A stretch of DNA of 64,000 nt from Branchiostoma floridae (Eukaryota > Chordata > Leptocardii > Amphioxiformes > Branchiostomatidae): assembly GCF_000003815.2 (NCBI RefSeq), contig NC_049991.1, positions 14,740,154-14,804,153 of the forward strand, in the 5' to 3' direction. Below, in pieces: positions 11,540 through 22,869 of the stretch; position 1 is the first letter of the stretch; each line of letters opens with the position of its first letter. The notes beneath the pieces were generated by a model. It was not told where the DNA came from. It ran no database searches and saw only the letters and a list, made by a program, of their open reading frames with translations. Both the position numbers and the translations under genes were made by a program.

Positions 11540-11901
11540 TTAACTCAAGATTGACCTGCTACGCGTTCCGGTTGAACGCCGGTCTACACTTGACCGAACA
11601 ATCGGGACGTCCCATCTAGAATTTTCTCCTGAAATGAAGGCACATTTGCATACGAATTGGGAAGCGGTGACCCGCGGACAGACCCAAATAGGTGCATGTG
11701 CACTATGGGCGGGTCCCCCGCGTAGGTACGGACGCACTTCCGGTGCCACCTGTCTGACAGCCCGACGCCTGGGCATTGTGGGTGCCGTCTGTGTATCCAT
11801 GTGTGAATTTTCATAACACCCCCAGCGGCGTCTGACGCATACTTGTCAACACACCTCCGCTCCCAGCCCCCACGACACGACGCAAGGACAAGTTTTTCGA
11901 G
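11540..11901 (+). promoter_or_regulatory. CpG-rich segment with possible non-coding first exon
   Basis: A GC- and CpG-rich block ends in TTTTTCGAG at 11901, followed by GTGAGTGCG, a strong donor. The next downstream gene, NMRAL1, has a clear acceptor (CTCCTCTTAG, ending about 15474) just before its ATG. That fits a 5' UTR exon here spliced over ~3.6 kb. ORFs through this block on both strands lack family support. Inference from splice sites and composition. Confidence 0.35.
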
Positions 11902-14900
11902 GTGAGTGCGACTCGATCTCGTTCGACCTGTCCTCCAGCCTTGCTTACTGTGTTGGGGTTGGATACGATCCACGGAGATCGGCTTACTACACTAACTTGC
12001 AGTACAAAGGCAGGGGGTGTAAGCGACCAGTCTAAATATTGTGACCAAGATTTGTGTCTGTTTTTGCATGTTTCATGTAGTTAATCTTTAAGTTAACACA
12101 AGACTCACTCTTAAACTAACCTGGCGGCCAAGATCGCGGTCGTTTTGGAAAGTTTTCGATGACAGTGCCGGCCGGTGTCAGCAACATCGAACACAACTTT
12201 AACAATTCATACGGTGTGTCAGTCAAAATACCCTGGTACTAATAAATCAGAGAAACACACAGCTATTTTCAATAACGTGTAGTAGATTTAACCTTACGTT
12301 TTAGAAAGTTGCGAACTTTAGGACGCAAAAACTTGAAAAGCAATCAACAGGTGACATTTTTTTAGTTTGGCTATTCACAAAGTCTATTGTATTCATCCGA
12401 TTAGCCTCGTTGTTCGCTGGGATTGGCATGTTAGAATAGCCTGGAGTGTAAGCCAGCTCATCACGGATGCATGAACATTTATAATAGACCTACATTTGGG
12501 CAAATTGTAAGGTCTGGAACGCCCAGATGAAAACGAGCTCTCTAATTTAGAAGCGTTGAGACGGACAAGCTTTTCATTAATACGGCTTTGATTCTGAAGT
12601 ACTAGCGGCGTCAGCATTCTTGAGCGTCATATTTCAAGTAGAAAAAGTCTCGATTCTTGATTAAAACTTCAACCCGAAAGCTGACAAATTCTCTGTGTTT
12701 CGTTGCTTTTTTGTTGTTGTTGTTGCTACTTAAGGAAAGTTTTAACGTGGCACGGAAAGCCAGTCCTTAGATGGGAGCTTACCCCACCCACCTGAAGCAG
12801 ACATAACGTTAGATGTCGTAATAAACTACTGCAGTGACATATGCAGTCAGAAGACGGGCCTTCGTGGGTTTTACAAATGGGTTCTTTGACGTCAGACAGA
12901 CAAAGCCACCTGTACTGAACATACTGTAAATATTCACCTTACAGAGATCAAATGAAAAGTTGTGCTGTACAATTCAAGAGAGCTGTTTGTGTCGTCGGCC
13001 ATGTTTGTATTGAGGCTGGTTGGACAGGTCGCAGGGGCTTGTCTCAAGTTACCCGTACCTGCTAAATATAGATGCCCGTGGTATCAATTATTAGCACAGA
13101 TGCCCTAGTTAACGTTAACCACTGTCATTTCGGGTTAGTGAAGTCTTGCTACTAACTACTGTAATCTATCCATCATTCTTAAACAGCTGCTGGTGAAAAA
13201 TAGTTTGAATACAGCAATATATCCGGCCAACTTATCAAGTTGGCGATGGAACTTAAATGCGCACATTTCGTTCCCGGATGTGTCAAATCACGGTTCAATA
13301 CTGATTTTAGGCTGTGCGTACTTAAACATACGGTAGGGTTACTGTTACGTCACTCCAATGACCTGTTAAAGGTATCAGAGTTAACGAAATTTGGTTCAGG
13401 AACCCTGGCAAATGGTTGGTTCAGCACCATCANNNNNNNNNNNNNNNNNNNNNNNNNNNNNNNNNNNNNNNNNNNNNNNNNNNNNNNNNNNNNNNNNNNN
13501 NNNNNNNNNNNNNNNNNNNNNNNNNNNNNNNNNNNNNNNNNNNNNNNNNNNNNNNNNNNNNNNNNNNNNNNNNNNNNNNNNNNNNNNNNNNNNNNNNNNN
13601 NNNNNNNNNNNNNNNNNNNNNNNNNNNNNNNNNNNNNNNNNNNNNNNNNNNNNNNNNNNNNNNNNNNNNNNNNNNNNNNNNNNNNNNNNNNNNNCAGCAT
13701 GTAGTTTGTTTGTCGTTTTATTGTGTTGAAAGGGGCGACAAAGGCAAGTCCTCGTTCAACACAGGTGAAAATCCTTGCCGATGAAAAGACGCCAGTTAAC
13801 ATTTTAATCGTACCTGGTAATTGATATGAGATAACACCTCAAAAGTTAGGTCTCCGCCACAATAGACGGCGATCGCGCCGAGACCGGATCGGACTCGATG
13901 AGACTGCAAACCATGTAGATCCAAAAAAATATTTGTTTTCCATCTATAAAAGTCTTTAAGCGTCCTGTAAAATTCCCTTAAATTTTTAGGTCACCACACG
14001 GTCACTTGACTACTTTATCAAGCTTATCCCGACTAATATCAGCTAGAAAGTGTGAGGGAAGTCGCAAAGTCATATACGGCGCAGTACATTAGAAGCGGGT
14101 CCATATGGGGGTAGTTGGATTTAGTAAAGGATTATTGTTGAAAAGACAAATGGAGTAACTTTGCCAAAAGTCTAGTGCATTTGTCTCCTAAAGAAATATC
14201 ATCTATCAGAAAATCACACCCGCTTCTGGACTGGAATTCCCCTTTAACTGCCTATCTTACCCTACCACACGACCACGCCACCTGTATTTGTTAGAAAACC
14301 CCATTCGCCCATTACTGTGTATCATGGTGTTTGTTTACCGGCCGTGTTCTTGCTACGACAGGTGTCGTAACGAAGAAGGTCCTCACGACGGCACGTGTAT
14401 TTGTTGTGTACACAGTCCTTTGGAAATTCTTCCACTGCCCCTCCCGGCGACATACATCGTAACAAACCCTCTCCACAAGAGGCTGCGATCACGCTGTGAC
14501 CGGTGAGCGACCAAAGGTTTTACAAATCCCGATAAAAAACGATTTTTACATATTCTGAAGAAGACCTTAGGTTCTCCAAGTTTCCATCGGCACCTGTCGG
14601 TTGCAGGGATCTAGGCCTGTTCCCAAGTGATGTTAGTTCCCTTTGAGTTCTTCTTCTGAAGAAGACCTATAAAATCAGGGGTCGCATAAATTCAATTTAG
14701 TCGCTGTACTATCGTTCAACTATCGTCGTCTAGTGGACAGTGGCCTATGCAGCGACGAGAGTAAGACCACTCTGCAGCAATCCTGGGCGCATAATGCTTT
14801 AATTCATAAGTGTTTGCCCATGTTTGGAATCAAGACGTAACTGCTCTTAAAAGATTAAGATGTCATTTACATCAAGTACTTTTAAGTGGTGGAACAACAC

Positions 14901-14984
14901 AAATAAATTTCACCAAGCATTCTTTCATTAATTTGAAACATGGCGTTAACGTAGGTAAAGGTAAAGTTAGCTCCATAACATTTA
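11902..14984. other. intergenic or 5' intron, no gene seen
   Basis: Includes the N run 13433-13694. No exon can be supported. GAAGAAGACCT occurs twice, at 14560 and 14657. Confidence 0.5.
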
Positions 14985-15009
14985 GGAGGTCATTATGAGC
15001 AGTGGGTTG

Positions 15010-15225
15010 TTATGACACGATAAAGAAATGGAGAAGCCATCCCTCTCCTTCCACTGCCCACTATTTACCCCCAACCGAAGTCAGATACCCATTACCGCCT
15101 TAGTGGAGTGAGTGCAATGTGCCTTTCCCAAGGGCAACGTATAGCCAAGAGTGCCAGTAATCAAACCCGTGACCCCTCGATCATGTATTTATCAGCCTGA
15201 CGTTCCACGACATTACGAAATTGTC
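15010..15225 (-). mobile_element. tRNA-derived SINE-like element
   Basis: On the minus strand there is a tRNA-like head with an A-box-like GTGGAACGTCAGG (15196-15208) and a B-box-like GGTTTGATTAC (15157-15167), about 41 bases apart. A conserved-looking core follows: CCCTTGGGAAAGGCAC, then GGTAATGGGTATCTGACTTC. That order of a Pol III head followed by a CTTGGGAAAGGCAC core is typical of SINEs in deuterostomes. The 3' limit is uncertain. Confidence 0.6.
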
Positions 15226-15286
15226 TAAACGTGTGGGGGCGAGTATGAAAAGTTGGGACGACTTTTCGTCATTTGATAAGAAGAAA

Positions 15287-15462
15287 AAATAAGATGCACA
15301 TAGTTTGGGTAAGCTGTCCTTGGGCTGTTTACGTCTTTTTCATAGTTTAAACATTCCATCCCTTTGTTAAAAGGAGAAAAACAAGATACACATAGTTTTG
15401 GTAAGCTGTGCTTGGGCTGTTGACGTCTTTGTCAGATTTTAAACATTCCATCCCTTTGTTGG
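15287..15462. repeat. tandem duplication of ~87 bp before NMRAL1
   Basis: 15287-15370 and 15374-15462 are near-identical: CACATAGTTTKGGTAAGCTG, then TTGGGCTGTTKACGTCTTT and TTTAAACATTCCATCCC. The second copy runs into the acceptor of the NMRAL1 coding exon. Each copy carries a GGTAAGC donor-like word. Confidence 0.85.
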
Positions 15463-15483
15463 CTCCTCTTAGGCAATCCCAAG

Positions 15484-17359
15484 ATGCGGAAGCTGATAAC
15501 CGTGTTCGGCGCCAGCGGCAACCAGGGCGGCGGGGTGGTTCGTGCGCTGGTGGACGACCCGGGCTTCGAGCTGAGAGCTGTGTCGCGGGACCCGAACTCT
15601 GACAAGGCTGCCTGGCTGCGCAAACTTGGCGTCGATGTCGTCCAGGCGGACTATAATGACCCCGAGAGTCTGGAGCGCGCGCTGAACGGCGCGTACGGCT
15701 GCTTCGTGGTCACCGACACCGAGTGGGACAGCGACGACCCTCTTCAACAAGAGCTGATCCATGGACAGAACGTCGCGGACGCGTGCAAGAAGCAGGGGGT
15801 ACAACACGTGGTGTTCAGCGAGCTGCTGCACGTGAAGAAGGCGATCGGGATCTCCGCCAGACACTGTGACGCCAAGGGGCATATATCGGACTACATGAAG
15901 CAGATCGGACTCAACAAGACCGGCATCATCATCCCGTTCTACTTCGAGAACCTCCTGACAACAATGATCCCCAGGAAAACTGGCGATAACACATTTGCAT
16001 TAGGTAAGTACTACCATTGTACTAGGAGACAAATTCACCACTTGTTTTAGTTATATAAGGTCACAACGTAACAAACCTGAATGCCACTGCAGGCTCAAGG
16101 GTTACATGAATAGGACTGAAACAACATAATTGAGACCAGCTCAACTGCTCAATATTTGAAGAGTAAGGACTAACTGAACCAAACAGGAAAAACATGGGTT
16201 AGCCCCATTCTCTTCCTCATTAGATTGAAATGGTTTACACCGGTAAGGGACCTTACTCTCTTCGGTAAGTGTCACATTGCATTAAATACAAAAAAGAGCC
16301 AACTCAAATTTTCCCGGTTTATTCTTTTTCATCCTGGTCCTAACAACATACGGGAAACTTATCTTAGGGTATACAATTATATAATGCTGGTTGTTTTCTT
16401 TTCGCAGGAATTCCGTTCGGAGACAAACCTATGCCGGGAATAAGTGCGGAAGACATCGGGCTTGTTGTGGGCTCGTTCTTCCGCGACTCTGCGGCCTGGG
16501 GCGGGAAGAGTCTGGGCGTGGCGGGGGACATCATGCTAGTCAAGGACTACGCCAAGGTCCTCTCCAACAACCTGGGACCGAAGAAGTTTTTCGACGGCCA
16601 GGTTAGCATACAGAAACCTCGATCTGCCATGTTATGTTTATTTGTATGTCTCCTGAATCATGATCGCCGACATCCTTACATACTACATGTTGATAAAAAG
16701 CTTGCCAACAGGATCCTCGTACTAACCTTACAGTTGACAATTGATAATTGACTGTTACGTACCTTGCTTGCAGCCATATAAGGCAGTCTCTATTGGGCAC
16801 AATATGCATATGTTGATAATAATATCAGTGCATCCTCACTGGAGAATGTATATGTTCCTGTAACTGAATAACACCAGCCAGTGGAGTGTTGGTGTTCTTG
16901 GTATAATAAATTTTATATCAGGAAAGCCCGAAACGTCCAGCTATACAAGGGTGAGTCATTCTGCCTACCCCCAATACGATTGCCCTTCTTCCTACCCCAA
17001 AAACGATTGCCTATCTCCCTACCCAAAAGACGATTTCCCTCCTTCCTACCCCCAAGACGACTGCCCTTCTCCCTACCCCAAAGACGACTGCCCTTCTCCC
17101 TACCCAAAACTTCACGAGTGCCCTTGACCTTTTACACTCTAACCCCCCTTTCCCCTCTCTTCAGGTGACGGTACAACAGGTCCGGGACCTACAGCCCTAC
17201 TGGCCGGCTGCGGTGGACCTCGCCAACATGTACGAGTTCATGATGCGGGCCAGCCTGCCGTACAGCAAGGACCGCACGCTGAAGCTGTGCCCCGCCGTCC
17301 GGAGCTTCGACCAGTGGGTGGCGGACAACAGGGATAAGTTAGACGCCGCTTTTAATTAG
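15484..17359 (+). CDS. NMRAL1: NmrA-like family protein (NADPH sensor, HSCARG)
   Basis: Complete three-exon gene: 15484-16003, 16408-16601, 17165-17359 (stop TAG 17357-17359). Phases 1 and 0 join exactly, giving 302 aa; the human protein is 299. It belongs to the NmrA-like atypical SDR family, Rossmann proteins that bind NADP(H) and act as redox sensors in the cytosol rather than as clear dehydrogenases. The Rossmann loop GASGNQGG is at residues 9-16. RAVSRDP fits the 2'-phosphate side of NADP binding, and YFENLL matches the conserved PCYFENLL region. The last exon has DLANMYEFM and FDQWVADN, matching DLANMFRF and LDQWL in human NMRAL1. The first ATG follows an acceptor-like CTCCTCTTAG by about 9 bases, so a 5' UTR exon is likely upstream. 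A minisatellite lies in intron 2. Confidence 0.93.
16964..17108. repeat. ~28 bp pyrimidine-rich tandem repeat in NMRAL1 intron 2
   Basis: Five to six units of the form CCCTACCCCAAAGACGACTG followed by CCCTTCTC. The array ends just upstream of the acceptor for the last exon and may act as an extended polypyrimidine stretch. Confidence 0.85.
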
Positions 17360-18651
17360 CCCTTACATCTTCATAAGCTACCATTCAACATCAATAGTTG
17401 ACTTAGCTCTACGTCACATTTCCAACCCAGGGCCCGGCCGGGCAGCTATTGGGAACGAAAAATATTATATAAGCGACACCAAACTACACAAGACGTAAAA
17501 AGAGAAAAGTCGTGGGCATTATTTGTGTAAACTTTTACGTCTACATTTCTTACATTTCATTCCGTCTTTATAAATGAGTTTCCAAAGTTTTCCAAAGGTT
17601 AACCTCATATATATGAACTCTACTTGCATATTTAAAGAATATCTAATTTGGTCTAAAATTGATATCAACAGCCGGTTTGCCATTTAAGTCTATCTTGTTT
17701 ATCTGTTTCTATCTGTTGTCCGTTTGTTTGTTTGTTTGTTTCTTTGTTTATCGTTATGAACGCGTCTGTGTAAAGATCTCAGATTAGAGAAAAAAACACG
17801 TAAGTGTTGAAAGGCTATAATGTATTTTATTACCTGGGATAGGGTGATATGCTTGAGACTTTCTCAACTTGAGATTCAGAGTCGTATATTTATAATATAT
17901 CCATTTAACAAGGTATATGGGAACAAAATCTGAACTCCTAAGTCCGGATGGATGGGTGATCATGACAATAAAATGTGTAACAGATATTTAGGCCGTGATT
18001 GACTCACTCTACGTCTTGTATTTTTGGTTTCGGGTCGGTATGTTGTCCCAAGAGAATCCACAAGTGTTACAACAGCGATTTTTGTTGTAACAGTATACTT
18101 TCTAATCACTCTTCAAGCAAATCAAGCTTTGTGCTTACTCTAGAGAAGGCCAACTGCATCGATTAAAGTTGTGTCGGAAAGGACATCTAAAACTATATGT
18201 ACGAGGTTTGTAGCAACACAACAAAAATGATTATATAGAGGTAAAGCTGCTCTCCGACACGAACATTGGACTCGCTCTGTCCTCATACACTGTGGTCAAG
18301 TGACGATATCGACTCACCCCCTACCGCCATCCCCGTCCTGGTTGAGAGAAGGTTGATGTGCCATGATGCAGATGACATCCTATGGCAGAACGTAACGCGA
18401 CAACAGCGACCAGACAGCAGAAAAAAACTGAACGAGCTTGAAGTTTCGCTCTTCATAATAAATTTCACCAACTCTAATGAATTTTCATGCTACAGCATAA
18501 AGGATTCTATATTTTCTGACGATAAAGTAGCCTTCAACTGACTTCATCCGGACTTATTGCACTCTACTACTACGCATTACTGATTTTGTCTCTAGCTCGT
18601 AAGATCTCGTATACATAGCAGAACTGTTAACATTGATTTGCACAAGCCATC
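17360..18651. other. intergenic region between convergent genes
   Basis: Spacer between NMRAL1 (+) and the coiled-coil gene (-). AATAAA at 17967-17972 could end the NMRAL1 transcript. At 17404-17450, ACGTCACATTTCC and GGGCCCGGCC match the ends of the elements at 27165, 29374 and 29585. A short GTTT run lies at 17720. The ORF-like stretch near 18266 starts with TTG and lacks support. Confidence 0.5.
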
Positions 18652-21600
18652 TTAAAGGTCCATGCGACGTCTTTTCCTCATTTCCTGCTTCTGCTTGTAC
18701 TTCGGCACCCTGGGACTGAGATCCAGCTCGTACCCGATCTCTCCCCTCTCCTGGACCGCCTGCAGGAACTTGCTGGTCTTCCTCTTGTGCCACACGGGGT
18801 GGCCGGCCGCCTTCATCGACTCGTGCACCTCGTCCTCCATCTGCCGGGCTTTCTTCACTTTGTCCTCCACCTAAGAAGTGGACAAAAAGGAAGCTCCTGT
18901 AGGGTACGATGCTGCATAAAATATTCAATGCCGACTCACCAAGATAAGTTGCTAGATTGACCTCTTCACTGAACCTGCTTCCTGCGTGCATGTTGGCGAC
19001 ATTGCTGAAGCAGACCGCTATCGATTTCACAGATCTCGAGCGCTCAATAAATTTCATCAATCAAAACGAATCTTTTTCCGCCTTTGGCTTTCTTGTCTTT
19101 CTAAATTCATTCGTACTTGAACGTTTTGCATGATATTCATTATATGATTGCATTATAAAGTCCCATTGACATGATATTTCCATTACATGTATAACACAAA
19201 TCAAATTTAGGACGCAGCGACGCCTTGGTAAAGTGAGATATCCGCTTAACATAGCTACAATTGCTCAGTCGATTGGATAATGCCCCAAGGTGAACATTCA
19301 ACATTTTCAAGCGTTGGGGCGTTACCAGTCTACATCAGACTACATGGGTCACTGGAAAAATAGTAGGAATTAGTAGTAGTCCAAATGGACTAAATGATAT
19401 ATTCTATTAGACTGTCTAACAAGCCAGGGGAGTTATCCAGCCATACAATCTATACTCCGACTATAGCTTCTCTTCCATGTTGTACAATACTACAGATATT
19501 TGGCCAATTTCTACTGTTTTTCCAACAATTTATTGAGCTTCATAAAGGCTAGGTGATGATGATGAAAGACTAGGACGTTACCTCGTTAGTGCCCTTCTCT
19601 GCCCTGTTGTAGGTCCTCTCCATGTTACGCTGTTTCTGGTCCAGCACGTCCACCCGGTGGTTGATGAACTTCAGCATGTCCTTCTCAGTCAGGGCGTCCG
19701 GCTGCCGCCGCATGTACCTGTTCTGGTCAGCACAGATCGTTCGTATGTTACGGCGCCAAACTAGGCCCATGGCTAATGAGTCCCACTTGGCCCGACACCC
19801 TGGTCAGATAGGCCCAATAGCCTAACCCTAACCCAAACCCTTATTCTAACGCTAACGTGAAGCCAAACCTGAACCCTAACCCTAACCCCGGCCGAGTTGA
19901 CCAGGGTGCTGGGCCGCGTTGGTCAAACTGTTGGGCCGAGTGGACAGGACCAAGTTGGTCAAGGGCAGTGTTTCTTGGATAGGAAAATTGTCGGAATGAA
20001 AATCATCAAATACATTTATCATTACGAAGGGCAGACACAGGGTGAATGGTTATGTTCAATGATGTTTGATAAAAGCTCATGCAGTTGTTACATATGTTAG
20101 GTCCCTTCTAAAATAAGAATATAGCTCACCACAACAACATCATCATCATCACCATCCTATCAACTGAGATGAAATGACTAAATTTAGAAACTCCAGCTTA
20201 CTCCATCCTCAGCCACAGCGCTACGCACGAACTGAGAGTCCCTGGCGAGCTCGTCCATGCCCTTCTCGGCCTCCTTGATGTTCTTGTTCAGGCTTTGGAT
20301 CTTCAGGTCCATCATGGACTTGACCATGATGCCGTTGTCTCCGTTCAGGCGGGGGTCTTCATACACAACAATTGCCAAAGATCTGGGGACAGATTAGTTG
20401 TTTGTGCAATTAAAGAAACATTTGTTTTACACATGTAAGTTTGATGCTGTAGTTAACTATATTTTCCCGTCTCAGCTGATCTATTGATAAAAGATTGAAA
20501 GACTTTTATTGTACGTTTATACACTCACAAGCTAAGTAGGACATGGTAGTATTGCAGAAGTATCATTCCATGTGATATGGCAATCTGGTACCTTATGACC
20601 GTTGACTAATGTATAATAGTATATGTTCAACTTCTTCTTGTTTCTTAAGACAGCTTTATTGTTTTGATACATTTAAGACAACCCAGCTAATCGGAAGGTA
20701 CAAAGGAAAAAATCGACTAAACATGCTGAGTTTTACCGAGGCTTAGGCTTGTTGGCTCGCATCCTAATGTCCTTCCTGTTGCAGTGGTATTCATCCACCA
20801 GATCATCGAACTTGCCCTCAGTTGTCTTAACGTTCTTCTGGAGTTTCCGCACTTTCAGCTGAACATTGCCGGGGAATGAGAGAGAACATTACATTTGGCT
20901 GTGGTTTGTTTATTATACAAACAAGCGTTTGAGGTATAAGCTGCAATGTGAATGTGGAATTCATGACTGTATGTACTATAACGTTACATGTTTTAAGACA
21001 GGTTACTCGACAACTTCTTCCAGGGACCATTAGACTTAAAAGTCATTCATTGAAAACGACTATGCTAAAAGGTGTGATTGGTTGCAACAATGAAATGTTA
21101 TAAAGAATTCAATAGCCGCCGTCTTGGAAATTAGACCATTCGATAAATTGAAAAGCTATATACATTGCACACGATACTTGGTTTGATACACAAATATGCA
21201 ACAAATTATGCCTTTGAATTAACAGAAAGGGTGAACTCGAAATCAGTGATAGACCTGCATCAAGGTAAAGATAAATCAATTGTGCTCTTATTTATGCAAC
21301 AACATATCTATTTGAATCAACAGAAAACTTGATAATGTTGATGTACAACAGAAATCAAAGGTTAACCTGTAAAATCGTTTCCGACTTGTCCTCTTCTTGG
21401 AGCGGCCCGTCGAGGATGGACACCCGTTTCTTCCCGGGCACACCTACCTGTTTTTAATTGGAGTAAAACAAATTCAAAGACGGAAAACAAGACAAGAAAG
21501 ACAAAGGTTTTTCACTGTTTTCATTTTTTTCAACGTTTCAAAGAACATACAAAAGACGATGGAAAGAAAAAGGATGTGTCAAGCTGCCCACGACAGGTTA

Positions 21601-22659
21601 CTTGTACGCCAAACTCGCACCAATCCACTGCTGCCAATTTGACACATCCAGATAAAATAAAGACATGCGAAACGCACTACAAGATACAATTTTTTTAATG
21701 GCATAATGTGCCCCCTAGTATTGTTTATATTTTATTTCAGTGGAGCTACTTGTTGTGATGTACAGAACAATTCAGGATGTTTCCAACTGGAACATCATGC
21801 TATCCTGTGCATTTTTGATAAACTTGTCAAACTTGTCAAACAAGACAGACAGATTATACCAGTAGACTACAGGGAAGCCGAGAAGGCCCACCTTGCCGCG
21901 GAGGGGTTTGTGGTCGTCAGGCACCCTGCTCATAGGCAGCTTGTACTCCTCGTTCATGTTATCCAGGTCAGTCTTCAGGCTCCGGTACTTATCCGCGAAG
22001 GCTTGTTTACGTCGGTTGACGCTGTGAAGGGGATGATCCCTGGCGAGGAGAAAGGAACGAATTTCAAAATATATCATTATTACTGTGTGTTTGTTTGTGT
22101 GCTTGTTTGTGTGTATGTGTGTGTTTGTGTGTGTGTGTGTGTGTATGCATGCATGTGTCTGTGTGTGTGTGTCTTCGTGTGTCTGTGTGTGAATTTTTTC
22201 AATGATACTCCCTTCGTGATATGATAACAAAACAGAAAAAATGACGCTATGTAACATGAACCCAACAGGTTTTATTGCTGTATTTACAAAACATAGAAGA
22301 AATTTGATGATCTAAAATTTCACAATGATGCCCAGTGTGCTGAAACTATGGGGAGGGGGGTACCCGGATTTGATAGGTTTGATATCTGATATCTTATACC
22401 TTAAGACATCATATCTGTATAATGTTACAATTCTATAGAATAATGCAGAATGTTTAAATGTTAGCAGCAGTTCAATATCAGTACAATGCAGCTGGTTTGC
22501 GACAGCAGTTATTCTTAGACCACCATACACTAACGTTATAACAGATATGACAGAAAACATGTATAGATGCAGAGACAACATAGATACAGTGACTTGCCTG
22601 CTTTCCATGAACTTGGCATGCGGATCGCCCTCCGGCCCGGTATCTCCGTACACCGACAT
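18652..22659 (-). CDS. coiled-coil protein, function unknown
   Basis: Seven coding exons on the minus strand: 22598-22659, 21892-22039, 21367-21447, 20737-20858, 20202-20382, 19582-19722, 18652-18870 (stop 18652-18654). Phases (2,0,0,2,0,0) close perfectly, giving 317 aa from MSVYGDTGPEGD to KRRRMDL. All introns are GT-AG except the first, which is in frame only with a GC donor (CAG|GCAAGT). The protein is highly charged and helical, with heptad-like stretches such as FADKYRSLKTDLDNMNEEYK, LKVRKLQKNVKTTEGKFDDL, FINHRVDVLDQKQRNMERTY and VEDKVKKARQMEDEVHESMK. It has no signal peptide or membrane segment and a basic C terminus. I do not recognise the family; a ciliary or cytoskeletal rod is possible but unproven. 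A CRE (TGACGTCA) lies at 22846-22853 upstream. Confidence 0.88.
19815..19892. repeat. degenerate interstitial telomere-like repeat
   Basis: Runs of CCTAACCCTAACCC, ACCCAAACCC and ACCCTAACCCTAACCCC on the plus strand, i.e. (TTAGGG)n on the other strand, in intron 5 of the coiled-coil gene. Too short and impure to be a chromosome end. Confidence 0.75.
22080..22195. repeat. (TG)n microsatellite
   Basis: Imperfect GTGTGTTTGTGTGTAT-type run about 110 bp long in intron 1 of the coiled-coil gene. The histidine- and threonine-rich ORFs across it are artefacts. Confidence 0.9.
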
Positions 22660-22845
22660 TTTTCGTCCGTTCTTTCTGTAGCTGACTCTGAAAACCGTTA
22701 CAGTGTATGAGGAGTACAAAATTATGGTAGGCGATGTCGGCCGCCCGTCTATTTTGGGAAATTATTTTCGAAATGCTCGCGGACGTGGACTGTGATAGCC
22801 CATCCCGCCCGGCGACGTGTTTTTATTGTCACCTAATCTCGTTGA

Positions 22846-22853
22846 TGACGTCA
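22846..22853. promoter_or_regulatory. palindromic CRE site
   Basis: Full TGACGTCA about 190 bases upstream of the coiled-coil gene ATG, within a locally CpG-rich stretch (22750-22870). A plausible CREB/ATF site of that gene's promoter; occupancy is not shown. Confidence 0.35.
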
Positions 22854-22869
22854 GATTGATCGAAGCGCG

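Noticed and set aside
11540-11973. Arginine- and proline-rich ORFs (86 and 129 aa, minus strand)
   Set aside because: High GC without stops in a CpG-rich block; no homology, and overlapping frames are equally open.
13240-13802. ORFs up to 154 aa
   Set aside because: Most of their length is N; the real parts show no coding signal.
21706-22257. 172 and 161 aa ORFs with VCVCVC or HTHTH runs
   Set aside because: They cross the (TG)n microsatellite; only the part matching coiled-coil exon 21892-22039 is real.
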